Below are positions 9,361 to 17,859 of a DNA stretch of 64,000 nt, in pieces. The stretch is from Saprospiraceae bacterium (lineage in GTDB: Bacteria > Bacteroidota > Bacteroidia > Chitinophagales > Saprospiraceae), in assembly GCA_019638455.1 (NCBI GenBank), contig JAHBTU010000002.1, positions 716,501 through 780,500 on the forward strand, read 5' to 3'. The position numbers and the translations under genes are program-made. The notes beneath the pieces were generated by a model that was given only the letters and a program-made list of their open reading frames with translations, was not told where the DNA came from and made no database searches. Within the stretch, counting starts at the first letter, position 1, and every line of letters starts with the position of its first letter.

Positions 9361-10305
9361 ATGAGCTCGCGCGATGCTTATACTCGTTTTTGCGACAAGG
9401 CCCCTGACCTGCCGCTGTTCATGCAGCCGTGGTATCTGGACGCTGTTTGCCAAGGAGGGCAGTGGGAGGTGGCATTGGTGGAAAAAGCGGGGCAAGTCGT
9501 GGCAGCGTGGCCTTATTTTTTGAAAAAGAAATGGCATTGGCGTTATGTGGCCATGCCCCCGCTTGCTCGCATGATGGGGCCTTACTTGCTTCCCGAATGG
9601 CGTGCCCCGCGCAAGGAAATGTCTATATTTGGTGATTTGCTTGAGCAATTTCCCGTTGGGCGGCTGGCGGCATTTGAGCAGGATTTCAACTACACGGCCC
9701 AAAACTGGCTTCCTCTTTACTGGCGGGGTTTCCGACAAACCACCCGCTATTCTTATTTTCTGGAAATCAACGACTTGGATGCGGTTTGGAAAAATCTGGC
9801 ACCCGACTACCGCAATCAAAAAATACCAAAGGCTCGCGAACAAACGACGGTGACGACGGAGGGCACGCTGACCGATTTTTTTGCGGTGCAACAATTGAGT
9901 TACCAGCGGCAAGGCTTGGGGTCTCCTGTTCCCTTCGCGTTGTTGGCCCGCCTCGATGAGGCGCTTGCCGCGCGGGAACGACGCGCCATTTTTTTTGCGC
10001 GCGACCTTCGGACGGGGGAGGCGCACTCGGTGGCCTATCTGGCCTGGGACGAACGGACCGCGTGGCTGCTCATGGCGGGTGACGACCCTGCTCACCGCTC
10101 ATCCGGTGCGGGTATCCTGTTGACTTGGGAGGCCATTCGATACGCCAGCGAATCGCTGCGATTGCCCGAATTCGATTTTGCCGGGAGCATGATTTATGCC
10201 ATCGAACGGGTGCGACGGCAGTTCGGGGCTGCGCAGCGGCCTTATTTCAGGGTGCAAAAGGAGTGGTCGGCAGCGTGGAAGGTTGGGAAATTGCTGTTCA
10301 GGTGA
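9361..10305 (+). CDS. GNAT/FemAB-like acyltransferase family protein
   Basis: A 314-residue soluble protein. The N-terminal half (FMQPWYLDAVC...VAAWPYFLKK) and the C-terminal half (SGAGILLTWEAIRYAS...LPEFDFAGSM) match the pattern of FemAB-type/Acetyltransf_6 proteins, in which two GNAT folds transfer amino-acyl or acyl groups, often to cell-wall or polysaccharide acceptors. The ATG at 9361 is preceded three bases earlier by CACCTTTG, a near-match to the -7 box, suggesting a very short or absent leader. The apparent start six bases upstream is only a TTG. Substrate cannot be told from sequence; no pathway neighbours. Confidence 0.7.
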   Translation: MSSRDAYTRFCDKAPDLPLFMQPWYLDAVCQGGQWEVALVEKAGQVVAAWPYFLKKKWHWRYVAMPPLARMMGPYLLPEWRAPRKEMSIFGDLLEQFPVGRLAAFEQDFNYTAQNWLPLYWRGFRQTTRYSYFLEINDLDAVWKNLAPDYRNQKIPKAREQTTVTTEGTLTDFFAVQQLSYQRQGLGSPVPFALLARLDEALAARERRAIFFARDLRTGEAHSVAYLAWDERTAWLLMAGDDPAHRSSGAGILLTWEAIRYASESLRLPEFDFAGSMIYAIERVRRQFGAAQRPYFRVQKEWSAAWKVGKLLFR

Positions 10306-10373
10306 TTTTTTTTGGGCTATTTTGTGCAATGGCTCATTGGGAGGGCATCAAGAGCGAATTGTTTCACAAAAAA

Positions 10374-10535
10374 AGACTTGTTGCGGTGGAGGGCTTTGAG
10401 TGAAGGGGATTGTCATTTTTTCGACTGGCAAGGCAAATTATGCAGTCGAACCGGGCATATTCGGCGAAAAATTTAACGAAGCCAGTCGGAAGAAGGGCTT
10501 TCCCTTCACTCAAAGCCCTCCACCGCAACAAGTCT
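10374..10535. repeat. Element with perfect 34-bp terminal inverted repeats
   Basis: 10374-10407 (starts AGACTTGTTGCGGTGGAGGG) is an exact reverse complement of 10502-10535, separated by 94 bases that contain a second, shorter inversion (CGACTGGC / GCCAGTCG). No ORF inside looks real. It fills most of the gap between the GNAT-like gene and the vWA gene, ending 22 bases before the latter's ATG. Perfect long arms suggest a MITE or recent inverted duplication; flanks are A-rich so a target duplication cannot be called. Confidence 0.75.
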
Positions 10536-10557
10536 AAAGAACGCAACTGCTTCTGTC

Positions 10558-12549
10558 ATGAAAATCACACTCTTCCTGACGACCTTTTGGCTGATGCTTG
10601 CCGCGCTTTTTTCCCCTGCCGAAAAAGCTGTTTTGACTGGAAAAGTCTCCGATGAGTCGGGGGAGGCGCTCCGCGATGTCGCTGTCAAAATTTTAAAAAA
10701 CAGGGTGCTGGTCGCGGAAACGACCACCCGCGCCGAAGGCGAATATCGCCTCGCATTAGCCCCCGGCACTTACGATGTGGTGTTTTCCAAAGATAGCTTT
10801 GTCTCCCTGCGCATCGTGGACGTGCAGGTGTTGGCGAATAAGGAAACCCAGCTCAGTGTGCATCTTGAAATGGGCACCACATTGGAGGAGACGCTTGTTC
10901 GAGATTTCAGCACGTTGGTGAGGAATTACGGAGCGGGTGCTGGCGCGGAGCCTTTAAGTATGCGCGGTAGCCGGGATGCAACCATCTCCAAACGAAAACT
11001 CGGGGATGCCTCTGGCCCTCCTGCTGCCGAGACAAAACTTAGCCCTGCAAAACCGCTCGCTTCGCCGCCACCCGCCGCTGCCGATGAAGGCGTGGTAGAG
11101 ATAGATGGGGTGATGAAAAGGGTGCGTGTCGTTTTTTCGCCAGAGACCTACGAGGAGATGGTGGAAGTGGCGGGCGATGCGCCCGATGTGCCGCCTCCCG
11201 GTCGCTTCGCGCAACCTGCGCCTCGAGCTGGCTTGCTCACGGCTGGCGAATGGAACGACCTGCACAATTGGAACCGCCATTGGTTGGATTTGCTTGCCGA
11301 CGGGGAAATAGAGCCATATCAGGCGATGTACGGCTTTTACCCCAAACATCGCTACACCGCGTTGCTGCTCAATGAACAGGATTTTCCGATGGCCGATGCT
11401 GCCGTTATTCTGAAAGATTCGCGTGGGACAACCATTTGGGAGAGCCGCACCGACAATACGGGCAAGGCCGAATTGTGGGCTGGTTTGTTTGACAAAAAAG
11501 AAATGCTCAACCTCGTCATGGAGGCGTGGGTGCAGGGCGAGAAACACGAGTTCACGCAGCTCAAAACTGCCATCGAGGGCATCAATTTTTTCAAGATAAA
11601 AGCCGAGTGCCGCGCTCCGAAAAACGTGGACATCGTGTGGGCGGTGGACGCGACGGGGAGCATGGGCGATGAAATCGAGTATTTGAAAACGGAGTTGCTG
11701 GATGTGATTGACCGGGCGAAAAATCGGAACCCTGACCTTGCCTTCCGCATGGGCACGGTGTTTTACCGCGACAAAGGCGACGAGTACATCACCAAGAGCA
11801 GCGCCCTCGCTTCCGATATTTCCAAAACGGTGGAATTTATCAAAAAGCAAAGCGCCGACGGCGGGGGCGACTACCCGGAGGCGGTGCATAGTGCGCTCGA
11901 AGAGGTGGTTTTCACTCAAAAATGGAGTGCCGATGCCATTGCCCGGATATGTTTTTTGGTGCTGGATGCCAGTCCCCACCAGTTGCCCGAAGTGAAGGAG
12001 AGCCTTCAAAAAAGCATCCGCGAGGCGGCGAGGCTTGGCATCCGCATTGTGCCAGTGGCGGCCAGCGGGAGCCAAAAAGACACGGAGTTTTTGATGAAAT
12101 TTTTTGGCCTTGCCACTAATGGCACTTATGTTTTTCTGACCGACCATTCGGGCATTGGCGGCAAACACTTGGAGCCTACTTCCGAAGAATACAAGGTGGA
12201 GCCATTCAACGAGCTGCTCGTGCGTCTCATCGCCGAGTACACCACTATCAAAACCTGTGAAGGCAAATCGGAGATTCTTTTTGCCGACAATGGGCAGCAG
12301 CAAGGGCAGTCTTGGCAAGTCTTGTACTATCCCAATCCCGTCAGCACTCAATTCACCCTCGAGCTGCCTTTTGAGGTGCAGTCGGTCACGATTTTCAACT
12401 CCGAGGGGAAATCCGTTCGGAAGTTGGAGCAGCTGCGTGCTGGTCGCAACACGGTCGTCGTCAGTGATTTGTCAGCGGGATACTACACTATCCGCATTTT
12501 GAAAGATGGCCGGGCGCAAACGGGGAAGTTGATGGTGGTGCGGGTGTGA
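10558..12549 (+). CDS. vWA-domain surface protein with CarboxypepD_reg-like and T9SS sorting domains
   Basis: A secreted protein of 663 residues. Domain order: signal peptide (MKITLFLTTFWLMLAALFS); a CarboxypepD_reg-like beta-sandwich (about 27-105, VLTGKVSDESGEALRDVAVK); a Pro/Ala-rich linker; a central region around 230-350; a von Willebrand A domain whose MIDAS motif is D364-A-T366-G-S368; and a C-terminal T9SS sorting domain from about 585 (YYPNPVSTQFTLELP ... GYYTIRILKDGRAQTGKLMVV). The vWA fold usually mediates metal-dependent protein binding, so an adhesive or scaffold role outside the cell is likely. It converges with the DUF4097-like gene four bases downstream. Confidence 0.85.
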   Translation: MKITLFLTTFWLMLAALFSPAEKAVLTGKVSDESGEALRDVAVKILKNRVLVAETTTRAEGEYRLALAPGTYDVVFSKDSFVSLRIVDVQVLANKETQLSVHLEMGTTLEETLVRDFSTLVRNYGAGAGAEPLSMRGSRDATISKRKLGDASGPPAAETKLSPAKPLASPPPAAADEGVVEIDGVMKRVRVVFSPETYEEMVEVAGDAPDVPPPGRFAQPAPRAGLLTAGEWNDLHNWNRHWLDLLADGEIEPYQAMYGFYPKHRYTALLLNEQDFPMADAAVILKDSRGTTIWESRTDNTGKAELWAGLFDKKEMLNLVMEAWVQGEKHEFTQLKTAIEGINFFKIKAECRAPKNVDIVWAVDATGSMGDEIEYLKTELLDVIDRAKNRNPDLAFRMGTVFYRDKGDEYITKSSALASDISKTVEFIKKQSADGGGDYPEAVHSALEEVVFTQKWSADAIARICFLVLDASPHQLPEVKESLQKSIREAARLGIRIVPVAASGSQKDTEFLMKFFGLATNGTYVFLTDHSGIGGKHLEPTSEEYKVEPFNELLVRLIAEYTTIKTCEGKSEILFADNGQQQGQSWQVLYYPNPVSTQFTLELPFEVQSVTIFNSEGKSVRKLEQLRAGRNTVVVSDLSAGYYTIRILKDGRAQTGKLMVVRV

Positions 12550-12553
12550 ACGA

Positions 12554-13693
12554 TTACTTCACCACCAGCCCGCCGTAGTTGAGTTTTGCCTTGACGAGTC
12601 CTTTGGCGTTGGCATCGCCGTAGGAGCCTTCCATTTTTTCAAGGTTGCCCGATTTGCTGTGGTGGCGGATGTTGGCGCCTGCGGGTGTTTTGATGTCGGT
12701 GTAGCGTCCTTCCAAGTCGAAGCGATAGGAGGTGCCGCGTTCGGTGAAGAGTTGCACGTCGGTGTATTTGCCCACCACGTTGATGTTCGAGACGTTTTTG
12801 CCGATGTTTTCGATTTTGAGGCTTCCGTAGCTCAGGTCGGCATCGGCGGTTTCGCCCACGTTGGTGAAGCGGATGTCGGTGTATTGCGCGGTGAGGTAGG
12901 CGGCTCGGGCGCTGCGCACGCGCAGGTTGGCGTATTTTGTCTGCAGGCGCAGTTCGTCCACTTCTCCCAGATTGAAATCATCGTATTTGGAGGTAAGGCG
13001 GAGGGTGCTGACGCGGTCGCCTTTCAGTTCGGAGTATTTGGTGTCGAGTTGCACCTCGCGGGCTTCGGTGATGGTTATTTGGCTGTAGCTAATCTGGCCA
13101 TACAAGTTGTTGACGCGAGCGATGTAGCCTTTGCCGTAGCCGAGATTGAGGTCGGCATCGTTGTTCACGGCTTCGGTGCGAAGGTCGCCGTACTTGATTT
13201 CGGCGATGAGTTTGCCATTGAGAGTGGCGACGTAAGAGTTGCCGTAGCGGTTTTTGAGGTCGAGTTGGTTGCCAATGGGCATATAGACTTCGTAGTTGAT
13301 TTTGAAGTCGTTGCAGTCGTTTGTCCAGTTGATTCCGCTTTTTTGCTCCAGCATGGTCTCGGCTTTCACATAGCCTGAGGCATTGGCAAAGTTGACTTTG
13401 ATGCGGTCGAAAATTTTGTCGGCATCGCGTTGGCTTCCTGCGTTCACGACGATGGTGATGTCAATTTTGACGGTGTTGTTTTGCCACGTTTTCACATTGA
13501 CCTTGCCGTACTTGTTGTAAAGGGCGGTCATGCCGTCGGAGGTGGTGTTGAACTCGCGGTTGATGGTGCGCGTGAATTCGAGCGTGGGTTTTTCATTGGC
13601 TTGCGCCACGCAGGTGCCGGCCACCCAAAAGGACAGCGCGAACAGGATGCGCAGGGTGGGCATGGTGACGATATCAGATATTCTTGACTTCAT
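12554..13693 (-). CDS. DUF4097-like exported protein of the ECF sigma operon
   Basis: A 379-residue exported protein rich in short beta repeats of the form YGxxxxxNxxGKLxAxxxYGDL and KYTDVQLF, characteristic of DUF4097/adhesin-like beta-helix proteins encoded with anti-sigma factors in Bacteroidota. Signal peptide MPTLRILFALSFWVAGTCVAQA begins at the second Met (ATG 13663); the first ATG (13693) overlaps the end of the upstream gene by 20 bases, and either may be used. It is the third gene of the sigma / anti-sigma-like / DUF4097 unit. Function is unknown; co-occurrence with the regulator suggests an envelope-stress sensor or effector, which is inference. Confidence 0.75.
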   Translation of the reverse strand: MKSRISDIVTMPTLRILFALSFWVAGTCVAQANEKPTLEFTRTINREFNTTSDGMTALYNKYGKVNVKTWQNNTVKIDITIVVNAGSQRDADKIFDRIKVNFANASGYVKAETMLEQKSGINWTNDCNDFKINYEVYMPIGNQLDLKNRYGNSYVATLNGKLIAEIKYGDLRTEAVNNDADLNLGYGKGYIARVNNLYGQISYSQITITEAREVQLDTKYSELKGDRVSTLRLTSKYDDFNLGEVDELRLQTKYANLRVRSARAAYLTAQYTDIRFTNVGETADADLSYGSLKIENIGKNVSNINVVGKYTDVQLFTERGTSYRFDLEGRYTDIKTPAGANIRHHSKSGNLEKMEGSYGDANAKGLVKAKLNYGGLVVK

Positions 13694-14468
13694 TGTTTGA
13701 ATCGCTGTTTAAAGTTTTCGTTTTGGTGGATTTTTCCAGACGTTCGAGCACGCGCTCAAGGATGGCCGCTTTGGCCCGATAGTTTTCAATCATTGCCCGC
13801 ACCACTTGCTCGCGGTTGCCTTCCGGCACGGTGGCGAGTTCGAGCTGCAATTCGGCCATGATGTTGTCCAATTGTTCCAAGTCTTGTTCTACTTCGGCGG
13901 ATTGGCTGCCCGCGAATTTGGCTAATTGCCGCTGTTTGCCCGCAATGTCGCGTTGAAAATAGTGCTCCAGCTCGGCGTATTCGTTTGAGACTTGGCTCAT
14001 GGCCATGACGGGCGGCTCACTCGAACGCGCATACCACACGCCCAAACTCAGCCCCGTCACCAACAACGCTAAAGCTACTGCTGCGCGAAGCAGGGAGCGA
14101 TGCCAGCTGACACGGATGATGCGTGCCTTGCCCGGTGTTTGTTTTTCGATATTGGCCCACACCTTCAGGTCTGGCACTGCTTGGTCGAACGTGTCGCGGT
14201 TTTCGCGGATAAAGTATTCGAGCGGGTCGGGCGCTTGGTTTTCGGTTTCGTTCAGATAAGACTCAAGGCTTGCCCACACCCGTTTGTCAGGCTCGGCGGT
14301 GTCGAATGCTGCACGGTTGAGGAGCAGAGCCGTTTCCAAAGCATCGGCCTCTTGGAGGCGAGCGAGACTTTGTTCCACTTTTGTCCAAACGTGCTGCCCT
14401 GGCGTGGCCTCGTCAAAGTCGGGGCGGCGCGAGTGGATGAAGTGTTCTATCGAATCTGGTCTGTTCAT
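13674..14468 (-). CDS. Single-pass anti-sigma-factor-like protein with three internal repeats
   Basis: A 264-residue protein with a cytosolic N-terminus, one membrane helix (about residues 127-146) and a periplasmic, Glu/Gln-rich, probably coiled-coil C-terminus containing HYFQRDIAGKQRQLAKF. The N-terminal part carries three copies of a motif [DAT]FD.A.P...VW at residues 17-28, 54-65 and 93-104, spaced 37-39 residues. It lies 39 bases after the ECF sigma gene and overlaps the DUF4097-like gene. Operon position and topology support anti-sigma function; there is no zinc (ZAS) motif, so this stays inferential. Confidence 0.72.
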   Translation of the reverse strand: MNRPDSIEHFIHSRRPDFDEATPGQHVWTKVEQSLARLQEADALETALLLNRAAFDTAEPDKRVWASLESYLNETENQAPDPLEYFIRENRDTFDQAVPDLKVWANIEKQTPGKARIIRVSWHRSLLRAAVALALLVTGLSLGVWYARSSEPPVMAMSQVSNEYAELEHYFQRDIAGKQRQLAKFAGSQSAEVEQDLEQLDNIMAELQLELATVPEGNREQVVRAMIENYRAKAAILERVLERLEKSTKTKTLNSDSNNEVKNI

Positions 14469-14507
14469 TTTTTATGAAGGTTTTTGGCTTGGCGAATAAT
14501 TTTGGTC

Positions 14508-15083
14508 TCAGGAGCGCGTCCTGCTGGTTGTTGCTGTCAATGTTTCGCGCAATTTGGCTTTTGCACGGCTATACTGCGATTTGGAAGTCGCTTCCGTGAT
14601 ACCAAGCACTTGGGCGATTTCCTCATGGTCGTAGCCCTCAAGGGCGTAGAGGCTGAACACGATGCGATAACCGTCGGGCAACTCGCTGATGGCCCGGTTG
14701 ATGCGCTCCACGGAGTAGGGCGGCTCGGGTTCTGGCGCTTGTTCGTCGGCGCGGTCGTTGTGCTGCGTCAGCTCCGTCAGGGCTAAGCGGCGGCTTTTAA
14801 GGAAGTTGATGCATTTGTTGACCGTGATGCGCTTTATCCAAGCGCCTACACTGCTTTCGTGTCGGAAGGTGTCCAGTTTGCCAAAGACTTCCACAAAAAT
14901 ACTTTGTAGTAGGTCTTCGGCATCGTGAGCGTTTTGCACCATGCGCAGTGCGGTGTTGTACATGGCTTTTGAATACAAGCGATACAACTCGAACTGGGCA
15001 TCACGGCGTCCTTCTTTGCAGCGTTCTATCAGGTCGCGGTGCGTTTGTGTGGCGTCCATTTCGCTATTTGATTGTAGTGACAT
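14508..15083 (-). CDS. RNA polymerase ECF-type sigma factor (RpoE-like)
   Basis: A 191-residue sigma-70 family regulator. Region 2 is visible in AMYNTALRMVQNAHDAEDLLQSIFVEVF (about 40-67), then FRHESSVGAWIKRITVNKCINFL. Region 4 is AISELPDGYRIVFSLYALEGYDHEEIAQVLGITEATSKSQYSRAKAKLRETL (about 130-180). First gene of the operon with the anti-sigma-like and DUF4097-like genes, hence probably autoregulated. Upstream, on the same strand and 36 bases before the ATG, ends one copy of the dispersed 100-bp repeat (15119-15217), which therefore forms part of its promoter or leader region. Confidence 0.92.
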   Translation of the reverse strand: MSLQSNSEMDATQTHRDLIERCKEGRRDAQFELYRLYSKAMYNTALRMVQNAHDAEDLLQSIFVEVFGKLDTFRHESSVGAWIKRITVNKCINFLKSRRLALTELTQHNDRADEQAPEPEPPYSVERINRAISELPDGYRIVFSLYALEGYDHEEIAQVLGITEATSKSQYSRAKAKLRETLTATTSRTRS

Positions 15084-15118
15084 CTTTTTGCCGAGAGGGT
15101 TGCACGGAGGAGTAGGAA

Positions 15119-15217
15119 TTTATACCTTGATTCATTAGGATTTGTCAGAACAACATGCTTGATGTCCTTGATTTTGAGTGGATTGTGGTTGTGGTCATGC
15201 CCAAAATTTGACGGCGC
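15119..15217 (-). repeat. Dispersed 100-bp repeat, copy a
   Basis: Read on the minus strand it follows the family consensus: TTTTGGGCATG near the left end, AAAATCAAGGACAT in the middle, then AGCATG, CTGACAAATCCTAA and GAATCAAGGTATAAA at the right end. Other copies are at 33857-33948, 40974-41073 and 48902-49001. The right end points to the sigma factor start. Confidence 0.8.
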
Positions 15218-15320
15218 GGAATATAGTATTCCATTTGGCGAATGCTTCATAATCCTCCGTGATGATTTAATGTCCACAAAGACAAAACTTCCTCGTTTTT
15301 TTGCCCCAAAATTTCGACCC

Positions 15321-16505
15321 ATGCTAATACGCTCACGACTACTCCCCGCTTTGCCTACCGCCAAATGGTTGATAGTAGGCCTGTTCTCGACTTTTTTCTT
15401 CGCCCCCTTCTCGGTTTTTTCCCAAGTTGACGACCTCAAAGGCATCATGCGCGAGTTGCGTGCGTTGGACGGCACTTGGTTCATGCCTACCGACAGGGGC
15501 GACCGACTCGAGTATTGGCAAATTGAGGACGACAGCACGTTTGTCGGTCGCGGGATGCGCATCAAACCCGAAAACGGCGACACGGTGCTGCTCGAAACCA
15601 TGCGCATCGAACGGCGCGACACGACCATCAGTTACATCGTTAACGTGCGCGGCCAAAATCAAAATCGCCCCATCGTTTTCAAACTTACGCAAGCTGACTA
15701 CGATGGCTATTTGTTTGAAAACCCAGCACACGACGACCCCCAGAAAATCCGCTACTTGTTGCTTGGCAACCGTGAGCTGCAAGTCTTCACCGAAGGCAAG
15801 CGCAACAACCGAACGGTGACACAAGAATATGTGTTTGAGCGCGAATTCACGCCCGGCTCCGTCGAATTTCGGGTGCGCGGCGGCATCAACGCCAATACCT
15901 TGCGTGGTTCGGGCACTTTGATACCCTTGTCAGGCGCTACCGAGCCGAAGTTTGGCTGGCGGCCGGGCTGGGAATTGGGCACCCAAGCCGTCTTCAACGG
16001 ACGCGGCGGGTTTGTGTCCATCAACTGCGAGATAGGATTGGCTGGCAGATATTCTTCCGCAAACTCGGCCTTCGACATTTTCGACGATTCGCTGATTGTC
16101 TATCGGCGCGACGGCACTTACAGTACCCTATGGCTCACGCTCGCTGTCGCCCCCGAAATCACCTTCAAACGCGATGGGCGTTTGTCTGTGTTGATCGGGC
16201 CTTACTATGGTATCCTGCTCACCAGCCGGCTCAACGGGGTAGTGGAGCCGCAGGGTGAAAATCAGCTGTTCGAGTCGAACAATGATTTCAAAAAAAATGA
16301 CCTCGGCGTGCTCGCGGGTTTGCAATACAAGCTTAATTTCGGCAAAAAAGACATCGGGGGCAAAATCGGCATTCGTGCCAACATCGGCCTGTCGGACCTC
16401 GACAATCTCTATGTGCGCACCACCAAAGGCACTCAGCAAACCAATGGGCGGGTTTCGCTTATGGGTGTGGCCGTTTATTACAGCGTCAATTTGCTGCAAC
16501 TTTGA
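15321..16505 (+). CDS. Exported DUF6265-like domain fused to a C-terminal beta-barrel-like region
   Basis: A protein of about 394 residues from ATG 15321, which opens a signal peptide (MLIRSRLLPALPTAKWLIV ... FSVFSQ). Upstream in-frame ATGs at 15159 and 15270 add residues partly encoded in the dispersed repeat and are less likely. The N-terminal domain has the DUF6265 pattern: ALDGTWFMPTDRGDRLEYWQ, METMRIE-like strand and the hallmark FENPAHDDPQKIRY. The C-terminal half (GWELGTQAVFNGRGGFVSI to VAVYYSVNLLQL) has alternating strands and a terminal aromatic/hydrophobic strand consistent with a small outer-membrane barrel. Function unknown. Confidence 0.72.
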   Translation: MLIRSRLLPALPTAKWLIVGLFSTFFFAPFSVFSQVDDLKGIMRELRALDGTWFMPTDRGDRLEYWQIEDDSTFVGRGMRIKPENGDTVLLETMRIERRDTTISYIVNVRGQNQNRPIVFKLTQADYDGYLFENPAHDDPQKIRYLLLGNRELQVFTEGKRNNRTVTQEYVFEREFTPGSVEFRVRGGINANTLRGSGTLIPLSGATEPKFGWRPGWELGTQAVFNGRGGFVSINCEIGLAGRYSSANSAFDIFDDSLIVYRRDGTYSTLWLTLAVAPEITFKRDGRLSVLIGPYYGILLTSRLNGVVEPQGENQLFESNNDFKKNDLGVLAGLQYKLNFGKKDIGGKIGIRANIGLSDLDNLYVRTTKGTQQTNGRVSLMGVAVYYSVNLLQL

Positions 16506-16539
16506 GTTTTTGGGGATTGGTTGAGAGGGTTGAGGTGTT

Positions 16540-17127
16540 GAGAGTGTTTGCAAAACTGTGTCATCCCAATGGGGACGATAAGAAAACACAGGGGCAAGGA
16601 GGACACAGTGTTTTGGTTTTCAACAATTTACACCCCTTAAAGCACGGCGTTTTATTGTGTAAAAACGTGAGCTCGAAGATATTTGACCTAACAGATGACG
16701 CTTGGCCAACTGATTCCCTGCCACTCTCGGTTTGCAAGAGGTGCCATCTGTTGAGGAACGAAAAAGGTGGCATCTCGGCCTGTTTTTGAGATGTCGCCTC
16801 TCCATGCTTCCGGGATGACACCTCAGAACCCGGCAAAGCGAGAATTGCTGACTGATTCCCGATTTTTATTAACTTTTCACCTCTTTGAGGTGCTAAAATG
16901 ACTTTATGGAAATCAAACGTTTGCGGCATTTGAATTTTTGTAACCACTCAGGCAGGGGCAGCGCCCCGAAAAATCGGTAGGAGATGCTCGATATTGTTTG
17001 ATGGAGGGGCAGCGCCCGGAATGTGTTTCAGGGTGCCGTCCCTGGATTTTCAAAAGTTTTAACTCCGAACTCACGTTTTAAAATGAAAGCACCCGGTATG
17101 GTTTGACACGCTTTTCTGAACACTCTC
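16540..17127. mobile_element. GAGAGTGT-ended element, copy 1, carrying a 400-base internal insert
   Basis: Ends GAGAGTGTTTGCAAAACTGT (16540) and, reversed, GAGAGTGTTCAGAAAAGCGT (17127) form imperfect 23-bp terminal inverted repeats, 18 of 23 matching. The first 125 bases and last 35 bases align with copy 2 at 59283-59445; about 400 bases between (roughly 16680-17090) are absent there. That insert holds further repeats, including an 11-13-bp pair AGGGGCAGCGCCC (16954 and 17005) and related AGGTGNCATCT modules. It occupies the noncoding stretch 16506-17163. Short frames inside show no protein family. Confidence 0.65.
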
Positions 17128-17163
17128 CCACCTTAACCTCTCAACACCTCAACACCCCCTCCT
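17128..17163 (+). repeat. Octamer repeats CTCAACAC between element and rnhA start
   Basis: Two CTCAACAC units plus degenerate neighbours follow the right end of the element and run up to the ATG at 17164. A mirror-image set (minus strand CTCAACAC, CTCAACCC) lies left of the element at about 16516-16539. Compare the large octamer array at 59456-59796. Confidence 0.55.
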
Positions 17164-17793
17164 ATGCCCAAGCAAAAATTCTACGTCGTCTGGGAAGGCC
17201 GCACGCCCGGCATTTATACCACTTGGGAAGCGGCCAAGCGGCAAGTGGAAGGCTATGCCCAAGCCAAATACAAGAGTTTTGAGAGCCGAGCCGCGGCCGA
17301 AAAAGCATTGAAAGAAAGCTATTGGGCCTACGTCAAAAAATCGGATAGCAAGCCGCCAAGTGCTGAGAAGGTGCCGCGTTCGGCCATTGTCAAGGAGAGC
17401 GTGGCTGTGGATGCGGCTTGCAGTGGCAACCCCGGCGACATGGAGTATCAGGGGGTTTATACTGCCGACGGAAAGCGGCTTTTTCATGTAGGTCCTTTGG
17501 AGGATGGCACCAACAATATAGGTGAGTTCCTCGCCCTCGTGCATGCGCTTGCTATGCTGAAACAACAAGGCAAACCCTCAATGCCGATTTATTCGGACTC
17601 CAAAATCGCGCAAGGCTGGGTGAAAAAAGGCAAGTGCAACACCAAGTTGGAGCGCACCGGACGCAACGACACGCTCTTCGAACTCATCGAGCGGGCCGAA
17701 CGCTGGTTGGCTGCCAACAACATCACCAACCCTATCCTCAAGTGGGAGACCGAGTCGTGGGGGGAAATTCCCGCTGATTTTGGCCGAAAATAA
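17164..17793 (+). CDS. rnhA: Ribonuclease H with N-terminal viroplasmin/hybrid-binding domain
   Basis: A 209-residue type 1 RNase H that cleaves RNA in RNA-DNA hybrids. Residues 1-50 are the hybrid-binding domain (KFYVVWEGRTPGIYTTWEAAKRQVEGYAQAKYKSF). The catalytic domain follows with acidic residues Asp83 (AVDAACSGNPG), Glu121 (NNIGEFLALVHAL), Asp145 (YSDSKIAQGWV) and Asp205 near the C-terminus (EIPADFG). This architecture is common in Bacteroidota. The start is fixed by the domain's usual first strand. Directly preceded by octamer repeats and the GAGAGTGT element. Confidence 0.92.
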   Translation: MPKQKFYVVWEGRTPGIYTTWEAAKRQVEGYAQAKYKSFESRAAAEKALKESYWAYVKKSDSKPPSAEKVPRSAIVKESVAVDAACSGNPGDMEYQGVYTADGKRLFHVGPLEDGTNNIGEFLALVHALAMLKQQGKPSMPIYSDSKIAQGWVKKGKCNTKLERTGRNDTLFELIERAERWLAANNITNPILKWETESWGEIPADFGRK

Positions 17794-17828
17794 AAAAAAC
17801 CGACCTGACGCTGTTGCGTCGGTCGGTT
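17791..17828 (-). terminator. Rho-independent terminator for the minus-strand gene at 17860
   Basis: On the minus strand a stem AACCGACC-GACGC pairs with GCGTC-A-GGTCGGTT around a 4-base loop, with one bulged base, followed by a run of eight T. It overlaps the last bases of rnhA on the other strand, where no T-run follows, so it acts only for the leftward gene. Confidence 0.75.
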
Positions 17829-17859
17829 GGCATAGCCTTAGACTCCCTTTCATCCCTTT

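Noticed and set aside
10954..12351. 465-residue minus-strand ORF
   Set aside because: Antisense to the vWA gene, His/Phe-rich shadow translation with no motif.
16561..16947. Minus-strand ORF of 128 residues in the noncoding region before rnhA
   Set aside because: Entirely composed of repeat modules (AGGTGNCATCT-like); no signal peptide or domain.
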